A stretch of 64,000 bases of DNA from CAMYMQ01 sp963730305 (GTDB taxonomy: Bacteria; Pseudomonadota; Alphaproteobacteria; Bin65): positions 124,001-188,000 of the forward strand of contig CAVSRB010000003.1 in the NCBI GenBank assembly GCA_963730305.1, given 5' to 3'. A program made the translations under genes and the position numbers. How positions within the stretch are numbered: position 1 is the stretch's first letter; each line of letters starts with the position of its first letter. The notes below the pieces were generated by a model. The model saw only the letters and a program-made list of their open reading frames with translations, was not told the DNA's origin and did not search any database. This document shows, one piece after another, positions 38,280 through 47,039 of this stretch.

Positions 38280-39596
38280 CTAAGCGTCCTTCTTACCCAG
38301 GAACGGGAATTTGAACCGGCGCTTGCGGGGTTCGTCCACCTCGTCCTTTCCATTGGCGCCCGCGGCGACGAAGCTCTCGCCGATCTTGCGCAACGCGCCC
38401 AACATTTTGCCGTCCTTGGCCATGTCGACGATCGCCTTGCCGGCGCGCGACGAGGCGCCGGCCGCCTTGGGATCGTCGGGGACGACGAAATCGAACTTCC
38501 GCTCCAGTGCGCGCTCGAACTCGGCCTGGTCGATGCTGCCGTGCTTGTCCGCGCCGACCCGGTTGGCCACCAGGATCATCTTGGACGTGTCGATATACTC
38601 CTTGGCTGTGGCGATCAGCCGGCCGGTATCGCGCAGGCCCGACAGCGACAGGTCGGTGACGATCATCAGCTTGTTCGCTGTGCCGATCGCCGGCCACAGG
38701 TGGCCGGTCTCGTGCAGCGGCAGGTCGACCACGATCAGGTCGTAGTGCTGGCGCATCTGCGACAGGAAGGCGGCGAGCTGCTCGGCGTCGAAATAGGCCG
38801 GCTCGTTGATGTTCTCCTCGGTCGCCATCACGTGCAGCCGTTCGCCGACCAGGCTCGACGCGCTGTCGACGAACATCCCGTCGATCCGGTCGGGGTTCTC
38901 GAGCGCCTCGCGCAGACCGCGGCTGGCCTCGACGTCGAGCAGCAGCGCGATCGTGCCAAACTGCAGGTCGAGGTCGATCAGGCCGACCTTCTTGGCGCTG
39001 TCGCGGGCAATGGTGGCGGCCAGGTTGGTCGCCAGGGTGCTGGCGCCGCTGCCGCCGCGCGCGCCGACGACGCAGACCAACTTACCCTGGATCGTCTGGG
39101 GCTCGCTGATCTGGGCCTGGGGCGACAGCGCGGATCGCAGCGCCTCGGCTAGCGCTTCGGTGGTCAACGGCTTGACCAGGTAGTCGGCGACGCCGGCCGC
39201 GCGCAGACGCCGGTACAGCGACACGTCGTTGGCGGCGCCGAGCGTGAGCACGACCGTGCCCGGCGCGCACACGTCGGCGAGCACGTCGAGGTCGGCCATC
39301 GGGTCGGCGGATTGGGAGATGTCGACGATCAGCAGCGGCGTCGCCCCGCTCTTGCCGAGATGGTCGATCGCGGTGCGGACGTCGCCCTCGAAGATTCGCG
39401 AGCCCGCATCCGCGCCGAACTGCGACGCAATGATCGCGCGCGATTCGCCGTCGAGCGCGAAGGCGATCGCATCGGACGGAACCTCCACGACCGGACCCGC
39501 GACGCCGGCCGAAAAGGACTCGACGTGCGTGTCCGATGCCGGTGTCGACATCAGGTCGCTGAAGTCGCTGGAGAGATCGTCGACCGCTGCACTCAT
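38280..39596 (-). CDS. cpaE: CpaE/TadZ-like pilus localisation ATPase
   Basis: 438 residues. An N-terminal receiver-like domain (about residues 60-170, with VKPLTTEALAEAL but without a full phosphorylation site) precedes a MinD/ParA-type ATPase with the deviant Walker A GARGGSGASTLATNLA near residue 190. CpaE/TadZ proteins place the pilus machinery at the pole. I start at the ATG at 39596 (MSAAVDDLSSDFSDLM). It is followed with no gap by cpaF. Confidence 0.92.
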   Translation of the reverse strand: MSAAVDDLSSDFSDLMSTPASDTHVESFSAGVAGPVVEVPSDAIAFALDGESRAIIASQFGADAGSRIFEGDVRTAIDHLGKSGATPLLIVDISQSADPMADLDVLADVCAPGTVVLTLGAANDVSLYRRLRAAGVADYLVKPLTTEALAEALRSALSPQAQISEPQTIQGKLVCVVGARGGSGASTLATNLAATIARDSAKKVGLIDLDLQFGTIALLLDVEASRGLREALENPDRIDGMFVDSASSLVGERLHVMATEENINEPAYFDAEQLAAFLSQMRQHYDLIVVDLPLHETGHLWPAIGTANKLMIVTDLSLSGLRDTGRLIATAKEYIDTSKMILVANRVGADKHGSIDQAEFERALERKFDFVVPDDPKAAGASSRAGKAIVDMAKDGKMLGALRKIGESFVAAGANGKDEVDEPRKRRFKFPFLGKKDA

Positions 39597-39630
39597 TTTC
39601 CTTTGCCTTTCTCCGCCCGTAGCAGCTCGG

Positions 39631-40056
39631 TTACTTCGAGCTCGAGGTCGTGGCGCTCTTGCTGGTGTCGACCTTGCCCGGCTCCAGCTTGCCCTCACGA
39701 TCGTCGGTCATCGTCTTGACCGCTTCCCAGGCCTCGGACGGCTTCAACTTGCGGCCGCCCCTGAGATCCCGTTTGTCGGCGACGCTGACGACGAGACCCG
39801 CGGTGGTCGCACAACCGAACTTCCACTTGTCCTCGTGGATGCGCCCGTCGCCCACCAGCTTGCGCCATTCCGGGCAATAGGCCGACGGATGGGTTTTGTA
39901 GGGCGAGGTCGACGGCACCACCTTGGCGGTCAGCGCGTTGTCGGCACGGTGGATGAAACCGGCCGTTTCTCCGTGCTGGGAGCAGCCCGCCGCGAGCAGG
40001 CCCGCGGCCACGACCAGGCCCCAGCCCAGCGTCGAACGTAGAACGAATCGCGTCAT
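39631..40056 (-). CDS. cpaD: CpaD-like pilus assembly lipoprotein
   Basis: 141 residues. The signal peptide LGWGLVVAAGLLAAGCSQHG ends in a lipobox, giving a lipidated cysteine near residue 25. The short periplasmic part contains CPEWRKLVGDGRIHEDKWKFGCATTAGLV, a CpaD-family pattern with two cysteines. CpaD helps the outer-membrane secretin. The protein is shorter than Caulobacter CpaD. It lies between the secretin cpaC and cpaE, which supports the call. Confidence 0.82.
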   Translation of the reverse strand: MTRFVLRSTLGWGLVVAAGLLAAGCSQHGETAGFIHRADNALTAKVVPSTSPYKTHPSAYCPEWRKLVGDGRIHEDKWKFGCATTAGLVVSVADKRDLRGGRKLKPSEAWEAVKTMTDDREGKLEPGKVDTSKSATTSSSK

Positions 40057-40067
40057 CGCAGCCTCCC

Positions 40068-41537
40068 CTATTCCAGCACGAAGCCGGTCGGGCCGGTCAG
40101 GCGCCGGGGTGCGGACACCTTCCGCGCGGCCGGTGCGGTGTGCTTGGCGGTGCCGCGGACCACCCGGGCGCTCGGCCGGGTGTCGGTCGTCGCGGCGTAC
40201 TTGTTGCTGTTGAACGGCTTGACCAGGAACGGCGTCGCGATGATCACCAGCTCGGTCTCGTTGCGCTGGAACTCCTGCGACGTGAACAGCTTGCCCAGCA
40301 CCGGAACGTCGCCCAGCCAGGGAACCTTGCGGATCTCCTTGGTGACGTTGTTCTGGAGCAGGCCGCCGATGACGATGCTCTGCCCGCTCGACACCTCGAC
40401 CATGGTCTCGGCGCGCCGCGTCTGCAGCGCCGGCACGGTGATGTTGTTGAGCGTGATCGCGCCGGTGTTGGTCAGGTTCGAGACTTCGGGCGCGACCAGC
40501 ATCTTGATCCGGCCGCTCGACAGGATGATCGGGGTGAAGGACAGGCCCACGCCGTACTTCTTGTATTCGATCGTGACCACGCCGTCGGCCTGGGGCACCG
40601 GCACCGGGAACTCGCCGCCGGCCAGGAAGCTCGCCTTCTTGCCCGACATCGCCGACAGGTTCGGCTCGGCCAGGACCTTGACCAGGCCCTCGCGGTCGAG
40701 CAGGTCGACCAGCGCGTTGATGTCGGTCGAGCCGGACCGGTAGTTCACGCCGATGTTGTTGTTGGTGTAGGTCGACCCGTTGCGCAGGTTGAAGCTGCTG
40801 GTCAGGGTGTTGTTGACGATCGACGCCGTCGCCGTGCCGGTCGCCACGCCGATCACGAAGCTGCCCGCGCGGATGATCGAATCCCAGTTGATGCCGATCC
40901 GCTTGAGCGTCTCCTTGTTGATCTCGAGCACCCGGACCCGGAGGTTGACCTGGTTGGGCCCGACCACCGCGATCTGGTTGACGACGTTCTTCTTCTCGTC
41001 GTCGACGAAGCGGGCGGCGACCTCCTGGGCTTTGGTCGCGTCGCGCTGCGACTGGACCTGGCCGGTCAGCAGGATGGCGCCGTCGATCGACCGGAGCCGG
41101 ATATGGTTCTTGGGCAGCACCGCGTTCAGCGCGCGCCGCATTCGGCTCAGGTTGTGGTTGACCGACACGCCGACGTTGAGCAGCACCTTGTCGTCGGAGT
41201 CGACCGCGATCAGCGTCGTCTCGCCGACCTTCTTGCCGAACAGGTAGATCAGCTTCGACGACTTGACCTGGACGTCGGCGACGTTCGGATCGGCGACGAA
41301 CACGGTCTTGGCCGGCTTGTCGAGCCGGACGATCCGGCCCTTGCTGACCTCGACGACGAGCGCGCCGCGCGCATAGGCGACGTTGCCCGGCCCGAACACG
41401 CCCCCCGGCAAGCCGACGGCCGCGGTCGTTCCGACGAACATCGCCACGAACAGGATGATGCCTAGCATCCTGCGCCAGGGTCGCGGCCGGGTCGCCGGAC
41501 GCTCCCTGGGTGCTTGTAAGATGTTGACCAAGATCAT
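40068..41537 (-). CDS. cpaC: Flp pilus secretin CpaC/RcpA
   Basis: 489-residue outer-membrane secretin through which the pilus leaves the cell. A hydrophobic signal (about residues 25-50) is followed by a pilus-type N domain (VADPNVADVQVKSSKLIYLFGKK), a BON-like part, and the secretin domain with VLAEPNLSAMSGKKASFLAGGEFP, GVGLSFTPIILSSGRI and EVSSGQSIVIGGLL. It overlaps cpaB by four bases (ATGA), so the two are coupled. Confidence 0.94.
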   Translation of the reverse strand: MILVNILQAPRERPATRPRPWRRMLGIILFVAMFVGTTAAVGLPGGVFGPGNVAYARGALVVEVSKGRIVRLDKPAKTVFVADPNVADVQVKSSKLIYLFGKKVGETTLIAVDSDDKVLLNVGVSVNHNLSRMRRALNAVLPKNHIRLRSIDGAILLTGQVQSQRDATKAQEVAARFVDDEKKNVVNQIAVVGPNQVNLRVRVLEINKETLKRIGINWDSIIRAGSFVIGVATGTATASIVNNTLTSSFNLRNGSTYTNNNIGVNYRSGSTDINALVDLLDREGLVKVLAEPNLSAMSGKKASFLAGGEFPVPVPQADGVVTIEYKKYGVGLSFTPIILSSGRIKMLVAPEVSNLTNTGAITLNNITVPALQTRRAETMVEVSSGQSIVIGGLLQNNVTKEIRKVPWLGDVPVLGKLFTSQEFQRNETELVIIATPFLVKPFNSNKYAATTDTRPSARVVRGTAKHTAPAARKVSAPRRLTGPTGFVLE

Positions 41538-42601
41538 TTTTCCCCTGTGGTATTGGTTGTTGACGTGCGTACCGGCGCCTTGTTGGCACCATTCTTTCGT
41601 TTCACGCCCTCGTTCGGATCGACGCTTTCAGCCTTGTCTCCACGGATCACGTTGATGTTGTCGTCCTTCTTGGCTCGGGACAGGAATCGGCTGAATTCGC
41701 GGTCGATCGTGTAGGTATGGCCACGGTGCGGCATGGGCTCCTTGCAGCCCTCCGCGCCGGGCACGCAGTTGGAAGCGACGTCGCGGCGGGCCTTGTCGTT
41801 GCCCTTGGCGTCCTTGGCCGTCGTCTTACCGTCGGTATCGGTGCGCATGGTGGCGTTCTTGGGGGCCTGCTTCGGCAGGCTGCGCAGGCTGAGCGACAGC
41901 GAGCCCATGCGGGCCGCCACGGCGACGACCTCCGCCTGGTGCGGGGTCACCTCCAGCGTCACCGTGCGCGCGCGGACCGGCTTGCTCTTCAGGTCGTCGG
42001 TGCGCTGGTCGATGGCGAGCACGCGCGTGTTAACGATGATCGTCTCGCTGACCTTGTTGTTGATCTGCTGGTCGCCGACCTTGGTCGTCGTCTCGTGGGT
42101 CAGGATCACGTCGACCCGGTCGCCCGGGAACACCAGGCCCGAAATGCCGGTGGCATCGTCGACGTTGATCGACACCGCACGCATGCCCTGGGTCAGGACC
42201 GCGGCGAGGAAACCGTGCTCACCCTTGCCGACGATGAATTCCTTGACGATCGGCTGGCCAGCCTCGATGCCGCGCCGAACGACGCCGCCGATCATGCTGG
42301 CCGGGAGCTTGTTGATCGGGTGCTCGGCGACCTGGCGCACGAACTGGGGCGGCACCTGAGCGTCGGGCCACGACTGCCAGCGCACGTCGCCGGCCTTGAG
42401 AAAGCTGCCGGCCGGGAGCGGACGCGCGGCGATCAGCACGTAGGTCTTCGGTTCCGCCTTCACCGCAACCTTCGCAGGCTGCTGGGTCGACCGCGCGGAC
42501 ATAGCTGCGCGCTCGGCCTTGAGCCACTGCTGCACGAAATAGACCGTGCCGCCGGCGAGGCCGATAGCAATGATCGCGAAAAGAAGGACGCTCTTTCTCA
42601 T
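41534..42601 (-). CDS. cpaB: Flp pilus assembly protein CpaB/RcpC
   Basis: 355 residues. N-terminal membrane helix (SVLLFAIIAIGLAGGTVYFVQ), then a SAF domain (YVLIAARPLPAGSFLKAGDVRW, about residues 53-115) and the RcpC-type domain with GLVFPGDRVDVILTHETTT. The C-terminus is a charged, probably disordered tail. CpaB lies in the periplasm with the secretin. Its stop overlaps the cpaC start, and cpaA is 16 bp upstream. Confidence 0.93.
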   Translation of the reverse strand: MRKSVLLFAIIAIGLAGGTVYFVQQWLKAERAAMSARSTQQPAKVAVKAEPKTYVLIAARPLPAGSFLKAGDVRWQSWPDAQVPPQFVRQVAEHPINKLPASMIGGVVRRGIEAGQPIVKEFIVGKGEHGFLAAVLTQGMRAVSINVDDATGISGLVFPGDRVDVILTHETTTKVGDQQINNKVSETIIVNTRVLAIDQRTDDLKSKPVRARTVTLEVTPHQAEVVAVAARMGSLSLSLRSLPKQAPKNATMRTDTDGKTTAKDAKGNDKARRDVASNCVPGAEGCKEPMPHRGHTYTIDREFSRFLSRAKKDDNINVIRGDKAESVDPNEGVKRKNGANKAPVRTSTTNTTGEK

Positions 42602-42617
42602 AGTCTCACCTGTTGCG

Positions 42618-43178
42618 TCACGGGTTCAGAACCGTGAGGACCAGGAACGTCAGCCCGCCGGCAGAGATGGCGACGCCATAGGGCACGTTCAGCTTCGTTA
42701 ACGGTACGTAACGAAGGTTAAGAACCCATTTAAATCCGCCGCCGCGCTGTCGCGCCGCAGCGCCGCCGACGGGCGCCGAGGCACCGGCCGGAACGTCGTC
42801 CATTTCGAACGCCATCCGCACCGCGGCGTAGACCGCGAGCAGGATCGAGGTCGCGAGCATCACGCCGATGAACTCCATCAGGTAGAGCGGCCCGACCCAC
42901 AGCATGCACACTGACATCAGCTTGACGTCGCCGCCGCCCATCGCACCGACCACGAACATGAAGAAGCCGGCCAGGAACACGATCACGGCCATCACGATCG
43001 CGACCTGCCAGATGACGGGTCCCGGCGCGGTGACGACGTGCGCCGGATAGAGCGCCAGCAGCGCGATGCTGATGACGTTCGGGATGACGAACGTGGTGAA
43101 GTCCGCGTAGGCCGCCCAGACGAGCAGACCGCCGAAAACGGCAAGGACGACCATGTGGGCGAGCACGATGAAATCCAT
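42618..43178 (-). CDS. cpaA: Prepilin peptidase CpaA/TadV
   Basis: 186-residue inner-membrane aspartic peptidase that removes the leader of the Flp prepilin. Six or so hydrophobic segments. The two catalytic aspartates are in the first loop (WAAYADFTTFVIPN, near residue 25) and the GxGD motif GGGDVKLMS near residue 78. It starts at the ATG at 43178. It is the first gene of the minus-strand cpaA-B-C-D-E-F-tadB-tadC series, behind an AT-rich promoter region. Confidence 0.94.
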   Translation of the reverse strand: MDFIVLAHMVVLAVFGGLLVWAAYADFTTFVIPNVISIALLALYPAHVVTAPGPVIWQVAIVMAVIVFLAGFFMFVVGAMGGGDVKLMSVCMLWVGPLYLMEFIGVMLATSILLAVYAAVRMAFEMDDVPAGASAPVGGAAARQRGGGFKWVLNLRYVPLTKLNVPYGVAISAGGLTFLVLTVLNP

Positions 43179-43550
43179 TGTTACAAATCCGATCCGACTG
43201 GGTTGCGCGGGACGGCGGGCGCCATCCGGACACGCGCCGCGGCGGCGCTCCGTCCGGGCGTGGCCGACAGGGTTGGACGGGGCGTCATGGCCGTAACGGC
43301 GATCGCGCCCGCTCCCCTGCTCTTGTCCGTGCGACACGTAGACGGCACGTCGCTTCTCCCCACCGTTCTGGACCCGGCCGCACCCGGCGCCGCCGCAACA
43401 CCTGGCGGCGGAATCCGGAGCACCGGCAAGGCCCCGATCTCGTGGCCCGCGCGCCGGCATGTGCAGAACATGGTTCCAGTCCCTTTCCGGGTGGCCGGTG
43501 CTGCCCTGCTAGCAAGCGAACGAACCACCCTGGCAGATAGAACATTGAAG

Positions 43551-43668
43551 TTAATATTCAGTAAAGGAATGTACCGGTCGAGTGATTCGGGCGCAATGCA
43601 AAACGAAGAAAAACTGTTACCTTTGGTTCGATTAGAATTAGTCTTGCCATTTGTTAAGGGAAAATTAG
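43551..43668. promoter_or_regulatory. AT-rich promoter region of cpaA with two CtrA-like sites
   Basis: The 600-bp gap between cpaA and pilA (43179-43777) holds no convincing gene. Its middle is strikingly AT-rich for this genome. It has TTAA TATTCAG TAAA (43551-43565) and TTAA GGGAAAA TTAG (43654-43668), both one mismatch from TTAA-N7-TTAA. The predicted cpa operon promoter would fire on the minus strand toward 43178. The remaining part (43179-43540) is GC-rich, and I see nothing coding in it. Confidence 0.5.
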
Positions 43669-43777
43669 TCGTATTACTTCGCGTGCCCAATTCCGGCACC
43701 CAACAACTTTCGCTCGTGGCGTGCGGAGACCGGCGCGTCGCGAACCCTCCACGATGCGCCGGTCCGCCGTATCCGGC

Positions 43778-43957
43778 CTATTTCGGCTTGGCCGAATCGA
43801 GCTTGGTCGACACGGCGGTGAACATCCCGCTGATCGACGTGCCCATGGCCTGGAGCGCGACGATCGCCGCGACGGCGACCAGGGCGGCGATGAGCCCGTA
43901 CTCGATCATCGTCGCGCCCGATTCGTCCCGGGCGAAGTTCTTGAACTGTTTCAGCAT
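43778..43957 (-). CDS. pilA: Flp-type pilin subunit
   Basis: 59-residue prepilin forming the Flp fibre. Leader MLKQFKNFARDESG is cut after Gly14 by CpaA. The mature part starts ATMIEYGLIAALVAVAAIVAL, with Glu at +5 and Tyr at +6 as in all Flp pilins, followed by a hydrophobic helix and a short C-terminus. A GGAGAG ribosome site lies a few bases upstream. It is separated from the assembly genes by its own promoter region, consistent with much higher expression. Confidence 0.95.
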   Translation of the reverse strand: MLKQFKNFARDESGATMIEYGLIAALVAVAAIVALQAMGTSISGMFTAVSTKLDSAKPK

Positions 43958-44042
43958 TTCTACTCTCCTCCTCTGGGTCGCCGGCCGGCGATCCCGAAAG
44001 CACACGAACCGGCCGACGGCACCGTGACTAAGGCACTCCTTG

Positions 44043-44057
44043 TTAAGGCTTGGTAAA
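44043..44057. promoter_or_regulatory. CtrA-like site upstream of pilA
   Basis: TTAA GGCTTGG TAAA (44043-44057), one mismatch from TTAA-N7-TTAA, sits about 85 bp before the pilA start. In Caulobacter the pilA promoter is a direct CtrA target. The rest of the gap to tadG (44058-44341) is partly AT-rich (44230-44340) and appears to be a divergent promoter region. I see no gene in it. Confidence 0.5.
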
Positions 44058-44341
44058 TGGCGCAACGCCAAGCGGCGCCAACGGTTCGGCACGATGTCGC
44101 AGGCCCGGTTCGGATGTGGTTAGTGGATACCGCGGGCGAGCGCGCCACCGCCGGCCGGCGCCGCGTTAACCATCTTGCCGGCGACAATCGGGCCGGCGAC
44201 TGCGGTATGGCGGTGCGACGGGCGGCTCACCGGAAATAAACAGAAAGAGTAAATGCAAATATCGAGTAAATTTCCGCTTCGTTAGTAATATCGGTTCAAC
44301 GTCTTTTTACGATTTTTGCCGTATATCGATGCCAGATTGAC

Positions 44342-44356
44342 TTAACTGCGGGTAAA
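44342..44356. promoter_or_regulatory. CtrA-like site upstream of tadG
   Basis: TTAA CTGCGGG TAAA (44342-44356), one mismatch from the consensus, lies 28 bp before the tadG start on the plus strand. It has the same half-site pair (TTAA/TAAA) and spacing as the pilA site. Confidence 0.5.
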
Positions 44357-44384
44357 TGGACCCGCTTTTTGGGACACAACAAGG

Positions 44385-45919
44385 ATGATCAAGAAACATG
44401 TCGGGAGCCGTCCCGCGCGGGGCGGCGTGCGTTCCGGCCTGTTCCACCGCTTCCTCCGGAGCAACCGCGGCGGCGTCTATACCTTTGCGGCCGTCATCGC
44501 GCTGCCGCTGATGGGCTTCCTCGGCATCTCGGCCGACGCCTCGCGCGCCTACCTGGTCAAGGCGCGGCTGTCGACCAGCGTCGACGCCGCTGCGCTGGCC
44601 GGCGGCAAGACCGCCCTGACCTCGGCCTACGGCGCCGATATCGAGAAGTATTTCCATTCCAACTTCCCGCCCGGCTATCTCGGCGCCACCGTCGACGGCC
44701 CGACCTACACCAAGGTCAGCTCCACGGCCCTGGGCACGGTGATCAAGGTCAGCGCCACCGCCACCGTGCCGACCGTCGTTCATGCACCTGTTCGGCTTCA
44801 AGACCATCACGGTGTCCGCCGAATCCGAGGTCACCCGCCAGAACTCGGCGATGGACGTCGTCCTCTCGATCGACATGTCCGGCTCGATGGCGAGCTACAG
44901 CGCCGGCAAGAAGAAGATCACCGCCGCCACGGATGCCGCCAAGACGCTGGTCGACATCCTCTACGGCGACCAGGACACCAACGACAACCTCAAGATCGGC
45001 CTGGTGCCCTGGAACGGCAACGTCAACGTCATGCTCGACACCACCAACGCCAGCCCCCTGGCCGGCTACATCCCGAGCCAGACCAAGAAGAAATACGTCT
45101 CCTCCTTCATCAACCCGAACACCGGCCAGAGCCAGGATTACGTCTGGGAAATCTCCAACTCGCCGGTGCTGCTTGCTCGACAAGCCCGGCGCGAGCTGGA
45201 AGGGCTGCGTCTACGCCCGCTATCTCGACGACGGCAACACGCTGAACGACGCCGACACATTGCTCGGCTACGTCGACCAGTACGGCTGGAAGGGCTGGGA
45301 GCCGCGCATCAAGGAAGTCACGACCACCACCACCATCCACGGCCATGGCCACGGCCACGGAAACACGACCACCACCACCAGCGACACGACCTGCACCAAC
45401 TGCACGCCGTGCCTCAAGCACGGCATCACCCCGCTCAACCAGAGCAAGGCGATGATCACCGCGGCACTCGACCGCCTCAAGACCCCGACGGGCAACACCG
45501 ACCTGCCGCAGGGGCTGGCCTGGGCGTGGCGGGTGCTGAAGAATACGGCGCCGTTCACCGAAGGGACTGCCGACGACCCCAACAAGTCGCTGATCCGCGC
45601 CATCGTCCTGCTCACCGACGGCGAGAACTGCGCCGCCACCGGCGACGGCTACAAGGCGGTGTGGGGCGGCTGCTACTGGTACTCGACCCAGAAGATGAAC
45701 GAGCGCGCCATCGCCGTCGCCGACAACATCAAGAAGCAGGGCATCCTGATCTACACCATCCAGTTCGGCTTCAACGACGCCACCGCCGCGGCCACGCTCA
45801 AGGCGGTGGCCAGCAGCACCGGGTCGCCCTACTACCATTATGCGCCGGACTCGGCGACGCTGCAGACCGTGTTCCAGGAGATCGGCACCTCGCTGTCGAG
45901 CCTGCGCATCTCCAAATAG
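44385..45919 (+). CDS. tadG: TadG-like pilus protein with von Willebrand A domain (two frameshifts)
   Basis: About 511 residues. The N-terminal membrane helix of the TadE/TadG type (GGVYTFAAVIALPLMGFLGIS) is followed by a VWA domain with the metal site DMSGS and, later, LTDGEN. Single extra T bases near 44780 and 45173 break the frame. The VWA sequence is continuous when they are removed. A striking insert near residue 320 has runs of Thr, Gly-His repeats, then CTNCTPC. Start by ATG at 44385, with weak ribosome binding. It is on the plus strand, opposite to the other tad genes, and ends in a strong terminator. Confidence 0.85.
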
Positions 45920-45958
45920 GCCTACCGACCCAAACCCTCCTCTGGGGCCAGGATCGGG

Positions 45959-45991
45959 GCGGCCGCTGTTCGCAGCGGCCGCTTTCTTTTT
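45959..45991 (+). terminator. Strong intrinsic terminator of tadG
   Basis: A perfect 10-bp stem GCGGCCGCTG / CAGCGGCCGC (45959-45968 / 45973-45982) with a TTCG tetraloop is followed by tttcttttt. The tetraloop and T run make this one of the clearest terminators in the window. Confidence 0.93.
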
Positions 45992-46064
45992 GCCCGCCGC
46001 GGCTCTCCGCCCGGCCACGGATCCGGTGGCCCGGTCCGGTGGCCCGGTCCGGCCGAAGCCCCGC

Positions 46065-46376
46065 TCATGCCTGGCCGCGGCAGCCGGCGCCCGGCGCCGG
46101 CGGCAACACGGCGCCGCATCCCGTCCAGTCGCAGAAAGGCCGGCGAGCGTCGACCGCTATGGTCTCGAGCCGGTGGCGGCCGCAGGACGGGCACGTGACG
46201 ACTGGACGGGCAATGACGCTGGACGGGCACCTGACCCAGGACTGGCGCGTGACCCGGGACCGCCGCCACAGGCCGGTCATGGCGTCGTCAGCCCCCCGTC
46301 CCCGCCGCGCCGGTGCGGGGCCCGGGCCGGGCGTCACGCGGCCGGAGACCGGCCATGTGACGCCGTCACGGCACAA
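46065..46376 (-). CDS. Possible small zinc-ribbon protein (doubtful ORF)
   Basis: This lies in the 550-bp gap between convergent tadG and the tadE-like genes. The minus strand has a 103-codon frame whose C-terminal part reads VTCPSCGRHRLETIAVDARR, then FCDWTGCG, a CxxC/C4C layout as in short zinc ribbons. There is no clear ribosome site, and the upstream half is Pro/Arg/Gly-rich. The surrounding gap contains short GC-rich repeats (for example ggtggcccggtcc twice near 46020-46050). It may be a real small gene or chance. Confidence 0.3.
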   Translation of the reverse strand: MCRDGVTWPVSGRVTPGPGPAPARRGRGADDAMTGLWRRSRVTRQSWVRCPSSVIARPVVTCPSCGRHRLETIAVDARRPFCDWTGCGAVLPPAPGAGCRGQA

Positions 46377-46470
46377 GCCGGGCGATACCGCGACCAGCGG
46401 GACCGCGGCGGCGACGGTGTCGGAACGGGAGGAGACGGCGGCGCGGCGCGGCGCCGCGCGGCGGCAACGC

Positions 46471-47037
46471 CTAGGGGATCAACTCGACCGAGTCGGACTT
46501 GCGCGGGCGGTGATAGGAGACCCGGTAGATGTCCGACGAGCCGGCCAGCAGGTCGAACAGCAACGGCGTGTATTTGTAGGTCAGCTCGACCACCACGACC
46601 AATTCGCCGGCGTCGAGGGTCATGTAGGCAGGCAGCTTGGCCTTGCCGCCCTTGTTGCCGGTCGGGCTCGAGTCGCTCGCCGTGCCGATGCCCTTGGCCT
46701 GCCAGATGATCCAGGGGTCGTCCTTCTGCTTGGCGGTGACCTCCGAGACGATGACGACGCCGTTGCCGCCCAGGCTGTAGGGCTCGATGATCTTCTGGCC
46801 GGCGCTGAAGATCTCGCTCAGGTCGGTATTGGTGATCTGCGAATTCTGGGTGACCATGTCGCCGATCGAGGTCACCGCGCGGTCGAACTTGGTCGAGATC
46901 AGCACGTAGCGGCCGAACTCGAAGCCCGAGAACAGGATGACCACGCCGACCGTCGCCAGGAAGGCGAACTCGACGGAGATCGCGCCGCGGCGCGAGCGGC
47001 CGAAACGGGCGAGGAGACGGTTCAGTCGGGCGATCAT
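46471..47037 (-). CDS. TadE/TadF-like pseudopilin-like membrane protein
   Basis: 188 residues. After a basic start the TadE signature RRGAISVEFAFLATVGVVILF gives the prepilin-like helix with Glu at position +5 after Gly. The rest is periplasmic, with EFGRYVLISTKFDRAV and a C-terminal domain ending in DSVELIP. TadE and TadF are minor pilins processed by CpaA. It is preceded by a second TadE-type gene with 2 bp between them, so the two form an operon. Confidence 0.85.
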   Translation of the reverse strand: MIARLNRLLARFGRSRRGAISVEFAFLATVGVVILFSGFEFGRYVLISTKFDRAVTSIGDMVTQNSQITNTDLSEIFSAGQKIIEPYSLGGNGVVIVSEVTAKQKDDPWIIWQAKGIGTASDSSPTGNKGGKAKLPAYMTLDAGELVVVVELTYKYTPLLFDLLAGSSDIYRVSYHRPRKSDSVELIP

Positions 47038-47039
47038 GG

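Noticed and set aside
42680..42720. TTAA-N7-TAAC inside cpaA as a further CtrA site
   Set aside because: It is within conserved coding sequence (LRYVPLTKLN) and more than 450 bp into the gene. Probably chance.
43181..43699. Minus-strand open frame (172 codons) in the cpaA-pilA gap
   Set aside because: No domain, no ribosome site, strong base-composition change along it, and the region contains promoter-like sites.
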